64,000 nucleotides of DNA from Sphingomonas melonis (lineage in GTDB: Bacteria > Pseudomonadota > Alphaproteobacteria > Sphingomonadales > Sphingomonadaceae), in contig NZ_JACCBY010000004.1 in NCBI RefSeq assembly GCF_013409985.1, positions 62,001-126,000 of the forward strand. Reading direction: 5' to 3'. The notes beneath the pieces were generated by a model. The model was not told where the DNA came from. It searched no databases and saw nothing but the letters and a program-made list of their open reading frames with translations. Below are positions 1 to 9,181 of this stretch, one piece after another. Numbering within the stretch: position 1 is the stretch's first letter; every line of letters begins with the position of its first letter. The translations under genes were made by a program, and so were the position numbers.

Positions 1-1
1 T

Positions 2-328
2 GAAGCCACGCTCCGCGCGACCCTCGCGAGCGCGATGGCGGAGTGTCATGGAGCAGCGAAGCCGGCGTCGGGTGATGCGATTGCGGGTGCCCGCATTGCC
101 AGATTGACGACGCGCGAGAGGGAGGTGCTCGTGGGACTGGTCGATGGAGGCACTAACAAGATCATCGGCCAGAAGCTCGGGATCAGCCCACGCACCGTGG
201 AGATTCACCGAGCGCAGGTGATGAACCGCCTGAACGCACGCAGCCTGACGGAACTCCTCCAGATCGCACTGGCCGCCGGCATCGTGCCCGCTGCTGAAGG
301 TGGTGAGGACGAGAGCAGGCCTACTTAG
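2..328 (+). CDS. LuxR/FixJ-type response regulator, C-terminal part (5' end outside window)
   Basis: The frame is open from the first bases of the window, so the gene begins upstream and only about 108 C-terminal residues are visible. They contain a GerE/LuxR helix-turn-helix: LTTREREVL, then NKIIGQKLGISPRTVEIHRA, with the recognition helix in the last segment, then a short tail. The ATG at position 35 lies inside the linker helix, so a start there is unlikely. In this family the missing N-terminal part is a receiver domain phosphorylated by a histidine kinase, and the visible part binds DNA as a dimer. The kinase and target genes cannot be inferred from what is present. Confidence 0.85.
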   Translation, partial: EATLRATLASAMAECHGAAKPASGDAIAGARIARLTTREREVLVGLVDGGTNKIIGQKLGISPRTVEIHRAQVMNRLNARSLTELLQIALAAGIVPAAEGGEDESRPT

Positions 329-432
329 GAACCGTCCGGATGCCAGCGCTCGAGGGTCGGAGACATCGATGTTCCTGCCCCGCGCAACCGGCTTCGACCC
401 GCGGCCGGCCGATGTTCACCCTGGAGGCTGAC

Positions 433-651
433 GTGACCCGCTCGATCTATGATTATCATCAGATCCGCGCGAGAGAAGAGGTCGAACGAGCCGGCTCGGC
501 TACGAGCGACTGTGCGCGCCATGCCCATCTTGAACTGGCACGGCTTCACGTCGACCGATCAGGGATGGGAGCTGTCGAGGGTCGTAGTTCGTGTCCCCTG
601 GACGCCGTCCCAGGGGAGAACACCGCCAGCCGCGTACCGGCTGCGCCTTGA
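433..651 (+). CDS. small hypothetical protein (72 aa)
   Basis: A GTG at 433 follows a GGAGG at 423-427 with good spacing. The first 35 residues (YDYHQIRAREEVERA through HLELARLHVDR) look like a short amphipathic alpha-helical protein of a kind common in sphingomonads, in which an R-A-E rich helix is followed by an H-x-x-LA-x-LH helix. The remaining residues are low in recognisable pattern, so the 3' end may be degenerate. Function unknown. The Shine-Dalgarno sequence and the helix pattern are the only support; no homologue could be searched. Confidence 0.4.
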   Translation: MTRSIYDYHQIRAREEVERAGSATSDCARHAHLELARLHVDRSGMGAVEGRSSCPLDAVPGENTASRVPAAP

Positions 652-1066
652 AAGTCGCTTGAGGTTCCGCACACGTAGCTCGCGGCGTGCTAATCGATTT
701 ATAGCTGTCGGCTATGACCCAAACCTGGACGCTCCAGACGCTGTTGGAGCTTCCCACTTCCAGCCGTTCGTTCAGGAAGCGAATTGCCAAGCTCCAGGAC
801 AGTCATTCGGCGTCCAAACGTTCTGCCCTGATCCGATCGATAAGGCGTTGTGCGACAGAATGGCGGACGGCATTTCCGCGCTCGATCTTCTTCAGAGTAT
901 TGTAGCTTATGCCGAAGCGTTGCTGCAGCGCTTCATCGATGCGACCCGGACATTATTGCTCCAAGTGTACCATGATATCTTGTGGCAAATAACACATAAC
1001 CATAATCAACCTCGATATATCAAGCGGGGCTATTGCGCCTTCGCTGCTGCCATAGCTGTGACTAGC
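652..1066. other. intergenic region with one repeat copy
   Basis: This 415-base stretch holds a weak copy of the dispersed repeat at 714-780 and otherwise no convincing gene. ORFs that cross it read through the antisense of the RidA gene or lack a ribosome binding site. No terminator with a U-run is visible. Confidence 0.5.
714..780 (+). repeat. dispersed intergenic repeat, copy A (diverged)
   Basis: The copy begins ATGACCCAAA and ends with a CCACTTCCAGCCGTTCGTTCA-like tail, the same two blocks and about the same spacing as copies at 25636, 40833 and 43632. It is the most diverged of the plus-strand copies, with CTGGACGCTC in place of GACATTCA. Confidence 0.5.
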
Positions 1067-1567
1067 CTATTTAGCCGCTGTCGCCTCTATCTCGACGAGA
1101 AAGGCGGGACCCGCGAGAGCGGCGACCTGCACCGTCGATCGAGCAACCGTGCCGGGGTTCTCGGCGGTCCCGAAGAACTGCTTGAAGCCTTCGTTCATGC
1201 CCGCGAAGTCCATCTTGCCGCTCAGCTTGGGATCGCCGGCGACGAATACGGTCAGCTTAATGATGTCGCTCATCGCATAGCCGCGCTGTTTCAGGATCAC
1301 CTTGATCTTGTTCAACACGCTGATCGTCTGGGTCCTGGTATCGCCGAAATCGGCGATTGTCAGTTGCGCCGCCGGGACCTTGCTGGCCGGATCGAGCGGC
1401 GCCGCAAGCTGCCCGCTGAGGTACAACGTCGTCGCACCGGGCTTCACCGTCACCGATTGCAGGATGAGGCCGGCCGGGGTGTTAGCGTGCTTCTCGACCA
1501 GCTGCGCGCCTGCGGGTGCGGCTAACGCGGTGAAAGCGAGGATCGCCACGCGGATAGGATGGGTCAT
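1067..1567 (-). CDS. RidA family protein with signal peptide
   Basis: A 166-aa member of the RidA/YjgF family, which hydrolyses reactive enamines and imines to ketones or keto acids. The start at 1567 has an AGGAG motif just upstream. The N-terminus (MTHPIRVAILAFTALAAPAGAQ) is a Sec signal peptide with an A-x-A cleavage site, so the protein is probably periplasmic, whereas typical RidA is cytosolic. The conserved C-terminal segment VARSTVQVAAL...FLVEIEATA keeps the Arg that binds substrate carboxylate and the later Glu. It is the last gene of the minus-strand locus, 58 bases after the amine oxidase, whose imine product would be its natural substrate; that link is inference. Confidence 0.85.
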   Translation of the reverse strand: MTHPIRVAILAFTALAAPAGAQLVEKHANTPAGLILQSVTVKPGATTLYLSGQLAAPLDPASKVPAAQLTIADFGDTRTQTISVLNKIKVILKQRGYAMSDIIKLTVFVAGDPKLSGKMDFAGMNEGFKQFFGTAENPGTVARSTVQVAALAGPAFLVEIEATAAK

Positions 1568-1625
1568 GACATCAATTCTCCTTTTAAAGGTCGGGCCCCG
1601 GCAAACGGGGCACCACAAGCATCAC

Positions 1626-3230
1626 TCACGCCGCGCGACCGATCGGGGTCGGCGTCACCAGCGCCTGCGCGGTGACCCGCCTGGCGAGCGCCAGCACCTG
1701 GGCGCGCGCCGACTGGATACCGCCCTCCTGCCAGCCGGGCGTCTGGCTGAGCGCCGCGCTGGCGAAATACACCCGGCCTTCCGGTGCCTGGAGGAAGCGA
1801 TAGGCTTCGGTGTCGATATGCCCCTCCTGCCGGCCATTGGCGCTACCGGCGTTCCAGTCGGGCCACGGACCCAGGCTGTACGGGATCTTGTTCCAATTGA
1901 CCGCGATGCCGTTGACCAGGTCCGCGCCATGCCCCGGATGCAGCTTGTCTATCACGCTGCGGCTGAACGCGATCTGTTCGGCGATTGGTCGCTTCTGGAA
2001 CTCCGCCGCATTGGGACCGGACGAATAGCAGCCGAGCAGCATGCCGCGTTCGCTGTGCAACCCAGCGGACGGATACCAGACCAGCGTGGTAGGTCCGCCG
2101 ACGAACGAAATGCCGCCGTAGATCTGCTCCTTTTCCCAGAAGCGTGGGCTCTCGAACGCCACCTTGTTGGAATAATCGTAGACGACGCCGGCGATCGTCT
2201 TTTTGAGCTTTGGCGAAAAGTTGGTGTCGATCCCGGCCAGCACCGGGAACGGGATCGTGCAGATCAGATAGTCCGCCACCACGGTCTCGGTCGCGCCGCT
2301 CGCCTTGTCGCGATAGACCACCTCAACATCGCTTGACCGCTGGCGGATGCGCGTCACCTCGGCACCGCGCAGGGCGGGACGGCGCAGTGCATTGTCCATC
2401 GCGGCGTGGATGCGATCCATGCCGCCCACCGGCTCGAACATGGTCGCCTGCATGTAGAGATTGTCTTCGAACAGCGTCATCGGCAATCGCTGGTTGGCGA
2501 GCAGCTGGTCGAGCGGCATCGCGGTCGACGGCGAGGCGAAGGTGACGCCCGCACCCGGCGCGGTGCCGAAGCCCGACCGTTCCGTGCCGGTGAAGCGGCC
2601 GTCTGCGCCGAGGTCACCATAGGCCTTGAGGAACGGCATCAGTTTCTCGCGATCGACCGCGGTCAATTCGGTATCGAGCGTACCCCTGCCGATCGCCTTC
2701 GCCAGCAGTTCGGCGATCCGCCCGCGTATGTCGTTGATCGCCGTGCGCATCCGGATCTTCGACCCGTCGTCAGCCATGACATAGGCCGAGCGGCTGGAAT
2801 TAACCTCCACCTCCAGCGCCACGCTGAACTTTTTGGCGTATCCGAGCAAGCCCTGATGGAAGCTAGGAATACGCGCCGGGCCGGCGTTAAAATAGACGCC
2901 ATCGGAAAATTTTGCGGTCTGCGTCGCCTCGCCGTTCATCTCGATCCGATCGCCGTCGCGCACCGTCCAGGCGCGGCCACCGACGCGGGTACGTGCCTCC
3001 AGCAGCGTCACCAGGAATCCCGCCTGCTCCAGTTCGTAGGCGGAGGTAAGGCCGGCGATGCCGGCGCCGAGCACGACGACATGCCGCCCCTTGCCCAGCG
3101 TCGGGGTCAGCCCGCTCATATCCTGCGCCTGCGCCGTGCCGACCAGGTTCAGTGCCTGCATCGCCCCCAACGTCGCGCTCAGCCCGCCCATCAACCCGAG
3201 CCGGCCCAAAATCATCCTGCGTGTCACCAT
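1626..3230 (-). CDS. flavin monoamine oxidase family protein, Tat-exported
   Basis: A 534-aa FAD-dependent amine or L-amino-acid oxidase. The chosen ATG (3230) gives a twin-arginine signal peptide (TRRMILGRLGLMGG, then A-x-A near residue 35), implying folded, FAD-loaded export. The FAD Rossmann motif VLGAGIAGLTSAYELEQAG and the downstream RVGGRAW are near residues 50-80. The C-terminal flavin-binding segment ends with SQTPGWQEGGIQSA. These enzymes oxidise a C-N bond to an imine with release of H2O2. The gene lies 62 bases after a TonB-dependent receptor and 58 before an exported RidA. Substrate class (amine or amino acid) cannot be told from sequence alone. Confidence 0.9.
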   Translation of the reverse strand: MVTRRMILGRLGLMGGLSATLGAMQALNLVGTAQAQDMSGLTPTLGKGRHVVVLGAGIAGLTSAYELEQAGFLVTLLEARTRVGGRAWTVRDGDRIEMNGEATQTAKFSDGVYFNAGPARIPSFHQGLLGYAKKFSVALEVEVNSSRSAYVMADDGSKIRMRTAINDIRGRIAELLAKAIGRGTLDTELTAVDREKLMPFLKAYGDLGADGRFTGTERSGFGTAPGAGVTFASPSTAMPLDQLLANQRLPMTLFEDNLYMQATMFEPVGGMDRIHAAMDNALRRPALRGAEVTRIRQRSSDVEVVYRDKASGATETVVADYLICTIPFPVLAGIDTNFSPKLKKTIAGVVYDYSNKVAFESPRFWEKEQIYGGISFVGGPTTLVWYPSAGLHSERGMLLGCYSSGPNAAEFQKRPIAEQIAFSRSVIDKLHPGHGADLVNGIAVNWNKIPYSLGPWPDWNAGSANGRQEGHIDTEAYRFLQAPEGRVYFASAALSQTPGWQEGGIQSARAQVLALARRVTAQALVTPTPIGRAA

Positions 3231-3292
3231 GGCTTGATCCCCATCCGGTATGATCGTGGAGCCGCGACGCACCCCGCACCGCGGCGGAGGCG

Positions 3293-5725
3293 TCAGATGT
3301 CGACGGACAGCGTCAGCTGGACCGTGCGCGGACTGAGCGGGCGGAACAGGCCGTCCCCGGTCAGTGCCGGCGAGATGAACGACAGCACGTCCTTGTCGAA
3401 CAGATTGTCGACGTTGACGCGGATGCGCGCGTTGCGCACCGGCCCGATCGAGAAGCCGTCGCCGATGTCGGCATAGGCCGAGAAGACGGTGAAGCCCGGC
3501 AGCGACGATCCCGGCGTATTTTCGAACGTCGATTGGCGCCGGCTGGTGTATTTGCCCGTGATGTTCGCGACGAACCATGGCGCCGGTTCGATCGTGACAC
3601 CGCCTGACACCACCCATTTCGCGCTGTCGGGCAGGTATTTACCCGCGATCAGGTAGGTGCGCGCTGCGGCAACGATATCGTCCTGGAACTGCGCGTGATT
3701 GTAGGTGACGTTGCCGTTAAAATAGGCCGCGCCATGCAGGAACGCCGGCTTGTAATTGGCCAGCAGCTCCGCGCCATACGCCTCCACCCCGCCGACATTC
3801 TGGAAGAAGGTTTCGGTGACGTTGGTGGTGCCCGGCAGGATCGAGGCGATCGACTGGATGCGATTGTCGAACTTGGTGTAATATCCGGTCAGCGACGCAA
3901 AGAATTCCGGACGCGTCGTGCGCAGGCCGACCTCGACGTTCTTCGACCGCTCCGGTGCGGGCGCGCCGACGACCGCCGGGGAATTGGTGTAGGCGACCGA
4001 GAAGATGTCATCCATCCCCTTGGGCAGCGCCATGTTCTCGGCATAGGATGCGAACATCTGCGTGCGGGGATCGTTGAAGCGATAGAGCAGCCCCACGGTC
4101 GGCAGGAAATAGTCGGTGTAGCGTGCGCGATTGTACTGCGGTCCCCAGCCGACGACGTTCACACCGTTCACCGTCCGCGCATAATCGGCGTAATCGCGAT
4201 AGCCGCGCTGCTGGTAATCGAGGCTGAGCGCCTTGATGCCGAGATCGACGCTGAACGCCGGCGTCAGGTCGATACGGTCGCGCGCAAACATCTGCACCGT
4301 CGCGCGCTTTGAGCGGTAGTCGCGGCGGCCATAAACCAGTTCGCCGTAATTGGGCGCGCTGGCGGGCGATCCGTCAATCGTGTTCTGGCGGCGCTGGTAG
4401 CGGCGATAGCGGTCGTCCTCCGCCCAGATGCCGATATCGATCGCATTGATCCCGACCTGCGCATGCAGGCTTTGCAGGATACCCTGACGATAGCCGCCCA
4501 GGCTCGATACGCCAAACTGCGTGCCGCGGGGCGCGGTGAGCGCCAGACCCGACACCAGCCGCTGGCGATTATAGAAGGTCAGTGTGTTGGCATAGCTGTC
4601 CGGCGAGCTGCCCCAGCCATCCTTGTCCTCGTAATAGATCGTCGTCTCGGCGTGAACGCCGTCCGCGATCCCGGCGTGGAAGGTACCGGCGTACAGCTTG
4701 TCCTTTCGGACGTTGATCGCCTGGCCGTAATAATAGGTGTAATTGGCATTGGAGAACGGCACGCCGGCCGCCACCGGGGCATAGGTGGGCAGCGGATCGC
4801 CGTAATAGCCACGATATCGCCCGACGTTGCCGGCGGGGTCGGGCGTCAAGCTATTGTATTCCGCGCGCGACAGGGTCGGCGAGTCATAATCGAAGAAGTC
4901 ATTCGACACGAACTTGAACCGCGCCCAATTGCTGTCGGTGATATCGACATGCGCCATCGCCTCCCAATGTTCGCGATCGACCGATCCGGCGCCGCGCCAT
5001 AGGTCGGTGTCGAGCTTGGTACGGCTGACGAAGGCCTTGAACGGGCCGATCTTGCCGGTGCTGAGCCGGACGAACGTCCGCTTCATGTCGAAATCGCCGA
5101 AGCTCTGCGAGACGAAGACGCCCACTTCGTCCTGCGGTGCGATCGACCGATAGGAAACGACCGGCCCCAACGACGAATAGGTCGGCATCGTCACGCCGCC
5201 CGCGCCCGGCGACGCCTCAACCACGCCGAGATTTTCGTTGTCGACGTAGCGGAACACCGGACTGCCTCCGAACGCATCGCTGCGCCCCATCGGTACGCCA
5301 TCGACGACGAAGCCGATCTGGTCGAGGTTGAAGGCGCGCGCCTGCACGCTGTTGCCGAATTCATATAGGCCGAGCGCACCATCGGTCTGCACGTTGAAGC
5401 CCGGAAGCGATTCCAGCATCTTGAGGCCGGATATCCCCGATGGTGCGGAGAGCAGAGCCTCGCGCGTCACCGCGACGGTGCTGGTGATCCGGTCCTCGCC
5501 CACCGCCTCGCTCGCCTGGCTGATGCGGCGGCCGCTGATGACGATGTCCTGCGCTTCCCCACTGGTGACGTCGGCAGAGGCCTCAGTCGCTTGCGTGCCG
5601 GTGTCAGCATTCTCGGCAGAGGTCGCCTGCGCGGCGGCCGTCTGCGCAGTCAGCAGCAAGGTGGCGGCGCCAAGCACGAGGCCGAGCGCCGTACCGGCGG
5701 GGGGCGAGACACGAAAACGGAACAC
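3293..5725 (-). CDS. TonB-dependent receptor
   Basis: An 810-aa outer-membrane receptor with a signal peptide (LGLVLGAATLLLTAQTAAAQA), a TonB-box-like stretch (AQDIVISGRR), a plug domain with LESLPGFNVQTDGA and FVVDGVPMGR, and a long aromatic-rich beta-barrel ending in LTLSVDI. I prefer the GTG at 5725, six bases after an AGGAGA motif; ATGs at 5764 and 5779 are in frame but lack a ribosome binding site. It lacks the STN signalling domain of the receptor at 9182. The ligand is unknown; the flanking amine oxidase and peptidase suggest an amine- or peptide-containing substrate. Confidence 0.92.
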   Translation of the reverse strand: MFRFRVSPPAGTALGLVLGAATLLLTAQTAAAQATSAENADTGTQATEASADVTSGEAQDIVISGRRISQASEAVGEDRITSTVAVTREALLSAPSGISGLKMLESLPGFNVQTDGALGLYEFGNSVQARAFNLDQIGFVVDGVPMGRSDAFGGSPVFRYVDNENLGVVEASPGAGGVTMPTYSSLGPVVSYRSIAPQDEVGVFVSQSFGDFDMKRTFVRLSTGKIGPFKAFVSRTKLDTDLWRGAGSVDREHWEAMAHVDITDSNWARFKFVSNDFFDYDSPTLSRAEYNSLTPDPAGNVGRYRGYYGDPLPTYAPVAAGVPFSNANYTYYYGQAINVRKDKLYAGTFHAGIADGVHAETTIYYEDKDGWGSSPDSYANTLTFYNRQRLVSGLALTAPRGTQFGVSSLGGYRQGILQSLHAQVGINAIDIGIWAEDDRYRRYQRRQNTIDGSPASAPNYGELVYGRRDYRSKRATVQMFARDRIDLTPAFSVDLGIKALSLDYQQRGYRDYADYARTVNGVNVVGWGPQYNRARYTDYFLPTVGLLYRFNDPRTQMFASYAENMALPKGMDDIFSVAYTNSPAVVGAPAPERSKNVEVGLRTTRPEFFASLTGYYTKFDNRIQSIASILPGTTNVTETFFQNVGGVEAYGAELLANYKPAFLHGAAYFNGNVTYNHAQFQDDIVAAARTYLIAGKYLPDSAKWVVSGGVTIEPAPWFVANITGKYTSRRQSTFENTPGSSLPGFTVFSAYADIGDGFSIGPVRNARIRVNVDNLFDKDVLSFISPALTGDGLFRPLSPRTVQLTLSVDI

Positions 5726-5854
5726 ATGCAATCTCCTGATCTGGTCGGCGCACCGACGGGACATTGCTATCCAGATCATCCCCCCCGGGATTATTGCGGG
5801 CGGCCGGTTGTCGCGGTCCGCCCCGTCACGCTCACCCTGCCAAGTCGCTCCCGC

Positions 5855-7075
5855 TCATGCGGTGACCGGAATGGTCGGACGTGCGGCCGGATCGCCCGCC
5901 GCCTGCGCGGCGTCGAGCACGCGCAGCGCGTTGCCGCCCCACACCTTGGCGACGTCCGCCGCACTGAAGCCACGCGCCAGCAGCGCCGCGGTGATTTTTG
6001 GAAAGGCGGTGATGTCGTCGAACCCCTCGACCCCGCCGCCGCCATCGAAATCGCCGCTGATCCCGACGTGATCGATCCCGGCCACATCGATGGCATGGAG
6101 CAAATGCTTCATCACGTCGTCGAAGGTCGCCCGAGGCACTGGCCAACGTGCGTCGATCGCCTTGCGCGCGGCCAGGAATCCCTTGCGATCCGCCTCGGTC
6201 ATCGTCGCGCGCGGCGGCAGCTTCGCCATCAGCGCCGCCATCGCCGCCTCGCGGGCTGGGATTTTAGGCTGTGCGATCATGTAGCCGTCGAAGGCGTTGA
6301 TCTGCACCACACCGCCCTTCGCCGCCAACGCGCGCAGGTCGGCGTCGGTGACGTTGCGCGGATGGTCGAAGATCGCGCGTACGCCCGAATGCGACAAGAT
6401 CACTGGCGCCTTCGACAGCGCGATCGTCTGGCGCAGCACGTCGTCGGAGGCATGGCTGCAATCGATCAGGATGCCGAGCCGGTTGGCCTCCGCCACGAAC
6501 ATCCGGCCTTTCGGGCTGAGCCCGTTCCATTCCGGCTTGTCGGTGGCGCTGTCGGCGAGGTCGTCGTTCTTGAAGTGGACCGGGCTCATCATCGTGACGC
6601 CCAGCCGCTGGAAGCTGCGCATCAGCGACAGGTCGCCCTCGAAGGGATAGCCGTTCTCCATGCTCATGAAGACGAACCGCCTCTTGGCGGCGACCGCGGC
6701 GCGGGCCTGGGCGGCGGTGGTCACCAGCGTAAACGCGTCGGGGTGCCGCGCCACCATCTCGCGGATCTGCACCGCGCGGATCAGCGCGGCATCGCGCGCG
6801 TCACGGTCGCCCTCGGGCGTGCGCGGTCCCTGCGCAGTGAAGATCGCGAAGAACCCGCCGTCGATCCCGCCCTCCACCATGCGCGGATAATCCACCTGGT
6901 CACCGCTGTCGGCGCGGCTGTGCCGGTCCATAATGCTCCAGCCGGGGCGACCGAGATTGGCGGGCGTATCGAAATGCGTGTCGAGGACGATCGCCGCCTC
7001 ATGCACCTGCCGCGCATCCTGCGCGGAGGCGGCGAGCGCGAGCAGCGCCAGCGGTGCGAGCAATACGGCGCGCAT
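5855..7075 (-). CDS. membrane dipeptidase family (renal dipeptidase-like) metallopeptidase
   Basis: A 406-aa protein of peptidase family M19. A signal peptide (MRAVLLAPLALLALAASAQ) precedes VLDTHFDTP, which carries the first metal ligands (H-x-D). Later motifs are a Glu in MSMENG, the histidine pair in DCSHASDD and SHSG, and GISGDFDGGGG near the C-terminus. The family uses two zinc ions to cleave dipeptides, including some with a D-residue at the C-terminal position. Its ATG overlaps the acylase stop codon by one base (TGATG), so translation is probably coupled. Confidence 0.92.
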   Translation of the reverse strand: MRAVLLAPLALLALAASAQDARQVHEAAIVLDTHFDTPANLGRPGWSIMDRHSRADSGDQVDYPRMVEGGIDGGFFAIFTAQGPRTPEGDRDARDAALIRAVQIREMVARHPDAFTLVTTAAQARAAVAAKRRFVFMSMENGYPFEGDLSLMRSFQRLGVTMMSPVHFKNDDLADSATDKPEWNGLSPKGRMFVAEANRLGILIDCSHASDDVLRQTIALSKAPVILSHSGVRAIFDHPRNVTDADLRALAAKGGVVQINAFDGYMIAQPKIPAREAAMAALMAKLPPRATMTEADRKGFLAARKAIDARWPVPRATFDDVMKHLLHAIDVAGIDHVGISGDFDGGGGVEGFDDITAFPKITAALLARGFSAADVAKVWGGNALRVLDAAQAAGDPAARPTIPVTA

Positions 7076-9168
7076 CAGAAGGCCGTCCTTTCTTCGACGT
7101 GACGCTCCACCTCGGCTCGATCCCGCCACAGGGTGCGGAAGGTCTTGGCCGTCAGGAAGCGCAGCTGGTCGCTGTTGTGCCTTGATCCGGGCTGGCTGGA
7201 ATTGCCGTAACTCATCATGCCTACCGCCTTCATCGGGCTGGAGAATTCGATCATCGACACCCAGGTTTCGCCATGCACCGGCGTACGTTCGCCGTTCTTC
7301 ATCGCCCCCCAGGTGATCGTCCGGAATACGCCGGTGTTGCCGAAGCCGCCGTTGCCGGCCACGCTGATGTCGCCGAGGTGAAAGCGCGACGCCTCGCCGA
7401 ACTGCCGGTCGAGCGCACCATACGTCTGCCGCGTCTTCGCCACCGCTGCTTTCAGCAGCGCGACCGCCGCCGCCGGGTCCTTCAGTCCGCGCGGTGTGGC
7501 GAGCGGATCGGCGAGCGTCCACTTCACCGCATAATTGCTCTGGTCGATGAAATTGCGCGGCGCGAACAGCGCGGCCCAGGTTTCGAACAGCAGCGCGCCG
7601 CGCGCGTTCCCCTCGAACTTGTGATCCCAGCCGGCGAGCAGCGCGGCGGCGGCGGCGATGTCGGGATCGGCATTGCCCTTCGTCGCGGCGAGCAGGTCCG
7701 GCAGCAGCCGATCCGCCATCACCGACCGCGTCTCCAGCTTGCGCGCCACGAAATCGTCGAACGACAGCTTCGGCGTCGCAGTCATCAGCATCACCGACTG
7801 CTGCGCGCGCTGGCTGACCGGACCAACCGGCGCGACATAGGCGGGGAACGCCTTGGGGTCGAGCTGCCGCGGCCAGGTCGCGAGCCACGGCGGATCGTTG
7901 GCGTTCTGAACAAAGCCGCTCGCCGGATCGACCACCTTGGGCAGGTCATTATAGCCATGCACGTCGCGCCACAGCGTCGCCGACGTGTCGCCCGCTACCG
8001 GCTTCGACCAGGTCGGCACGTCGCCGCCGGCGTGACGCGGCAGGATGCCGTTGTCGATATACATGATATGCCCAGCACGATCGGCGTAGACGATGTTGAA
8101 CATCGGCACCTGCATCCGCCTGAGCGCGCGCTGGAACGCTGCGAAATCGTGCGCCTTGCCCATGTCGAGATATTGCTGGAGCACGCCGGGACGATCGAGC
8201 CCGGCGACCTTCAGCGCGATCGTGCCGGCGTTGTTGGGCAGGTCGAACACCGGCCCCTGCGTCGCATACCGCTGCGTAAAGGCGACCGTCTTCAGCGTGC
8301 CGTCGGGTTGACGCACCTTGTAGCTCTTCTGCGCGCTGGTGAAGGGCAGCACCTTCCCGTCGTAGCGATAGCCGCCGTTCGCCAGGGTCAGCTTGTAGCT
8401 GGAATAGCCCAGCATCGTGTTGACAGTGTTGGTGAAGCCGAGATCGTCGTTGAATGCAAAGCGCAGCACCGGCAACCCGACCTGCGTCGCGCCATAGACG
8501 CTATAGCCGGGCGCGTTCAGATGCGCCTCGTAATAGGTCAGCATGCTCGGCGCCCAGGGCAGATGCGGGTTGGCGAGCAGCATCGCCTTACCGCTTGCGG
8601 AGCGCGACGGCGCAACCGCCCAGGCATTGGACCCGCCCGCCTCGTTCGTGGTGGGATCGGCAAGCACCTTGCGGTCGGAGGCGATGTAAACGTAATTCAT
8701 CAGCCGATGCGCATGCGCCATCACATCGGTGCCGCTAACCGGCAGCACGCGTCGCATTGCCGCATTGATCGCATCGGGGTGCGCGATGGCATAAGCGTTG
8801 ATCCCCGCGGCGAATGCGTCGAGGTCGGCGCGCATCTGCGGCGTCTGCTGGCGGAACCACGTCACCGCGCGGGTCGGCACGTCATTGGCGACGAGCCAGC
8901 GGTCCTGCGTCTCGTTGTCGGCGCCGCCCCAATATTCCGCGGCGCGCCCCCGCGCCTCGCCGAACAGCTTCAGCAGCAGGTTGCCGTGGCTTTGCGCCTG
9001 CGCATAGCCGAAGCCCCAGAAGGCGCCTGCCTCCGTCTTGGCATAGACGTGCGGCACGCCGAACGTGTCCCACAGGATCTCGCCGCCGCCGGCATTGCCC
9101 TTCGGCGTCGCGGCCGGTGCCGCCGCCGCCAACCCAAGAGCCGCGGCCCAGATGATCATCGCGCGCAT
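7075..9168 (-). CDS. penicillin acylase family (N-terminal nucleophile) hydrolase
   Basis: A 697-aa precursor of the Ntn-hydrolase acylase family, which includes penicillin, AHL and cephalosporin acylases. A signal peptide (MIIWAAALGLAAAAPAA) is followed by the A-chain start EILWDTFGVPHVYA. The autocatalytic site is GGSNAWAVAP near residue 180, where the Ser becomes the N-terminal nucleophile of the B chain. The later NPHLPW is typical. The product would be a periplasmic heterodimer that removes an acyl group from an amine or amino-acid amide. It starts 13 bases after the STN receptor and overlaps the dipeptidase, so these three genes are one transcription unit. AHL quorum quenching is an alternative role. 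Confidence 0.92.
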   Translation of the reverse strand: MRAMIIWAAALGLAAAAPAATPKGNAGGGEILWDTFGVPHVYAKTEAGAFWGFGYAQAQSHGNLLLKLFGEARGRAAEYWGGADNETQDRWLVANDVPTRAVTWFRQQTPQMRADLDAFAAGINAYAIAHPDAINAAMRRVLPVSGTDVMAHAHRLMNYVYIASDRKVLADPTTNEAGGSNAWAVAPSRSASGKAMLLANPHLPWAPSMLTYYEAHLNAPGYSVYGATQVGLPVLRFAFNDDLGFTNTVNTMLGYSSYKLTLANGGYRYDGKVLPFTSAQKSYKVRQPDGTLKTVAFTQRYATQGPVFDLPNNAGTIALKVAGLDRPGVLQQYLDMGKAHDFAAFQRALRRMQVPMFNIVYADRAGHIMYIDNGILPRHAGGDVPTWSKPVAGDTSATLWRDVHGYNDLPKVVDPASGFVQNANDPPWLATWPRQLDPKAFPAYVAPVGPVSQRAQQSVMLMTATPKLSFDDFVARKLETRSVMADRLLPDLLAATKGNADPDIAAAAALLAGWDHKFEGNARGALLFETWAALFAPRNFIDQSNYAVKWTLADPLATPRGLKDPAAAVALLKAAVAKTRQTYGALDRQFGEASRFHLGDISVAGNGGFGNTGVFRTITWGAMKNGERTPVHGETWVSMIEFSSPMKAVGMMSYGNSSQPGSRHNSDQLRFLTAKTFRTLWRDRAEVERHVEERTAF

Positions 9169-9181
9169 CGCCCCGTTCCCC

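Noticed and set aside
449..1525. Long plus-strand ORF (358 codons)
   Set aside because: It reads antisense through the RidA gene and has no ribosome binding site or known pattern.
2406..3476. Long plus-strand ORF over the amine oxidase
   Set aside because: Arginine- and histidine-rich shadow of the opposite strand, typical of high-GC DNA.
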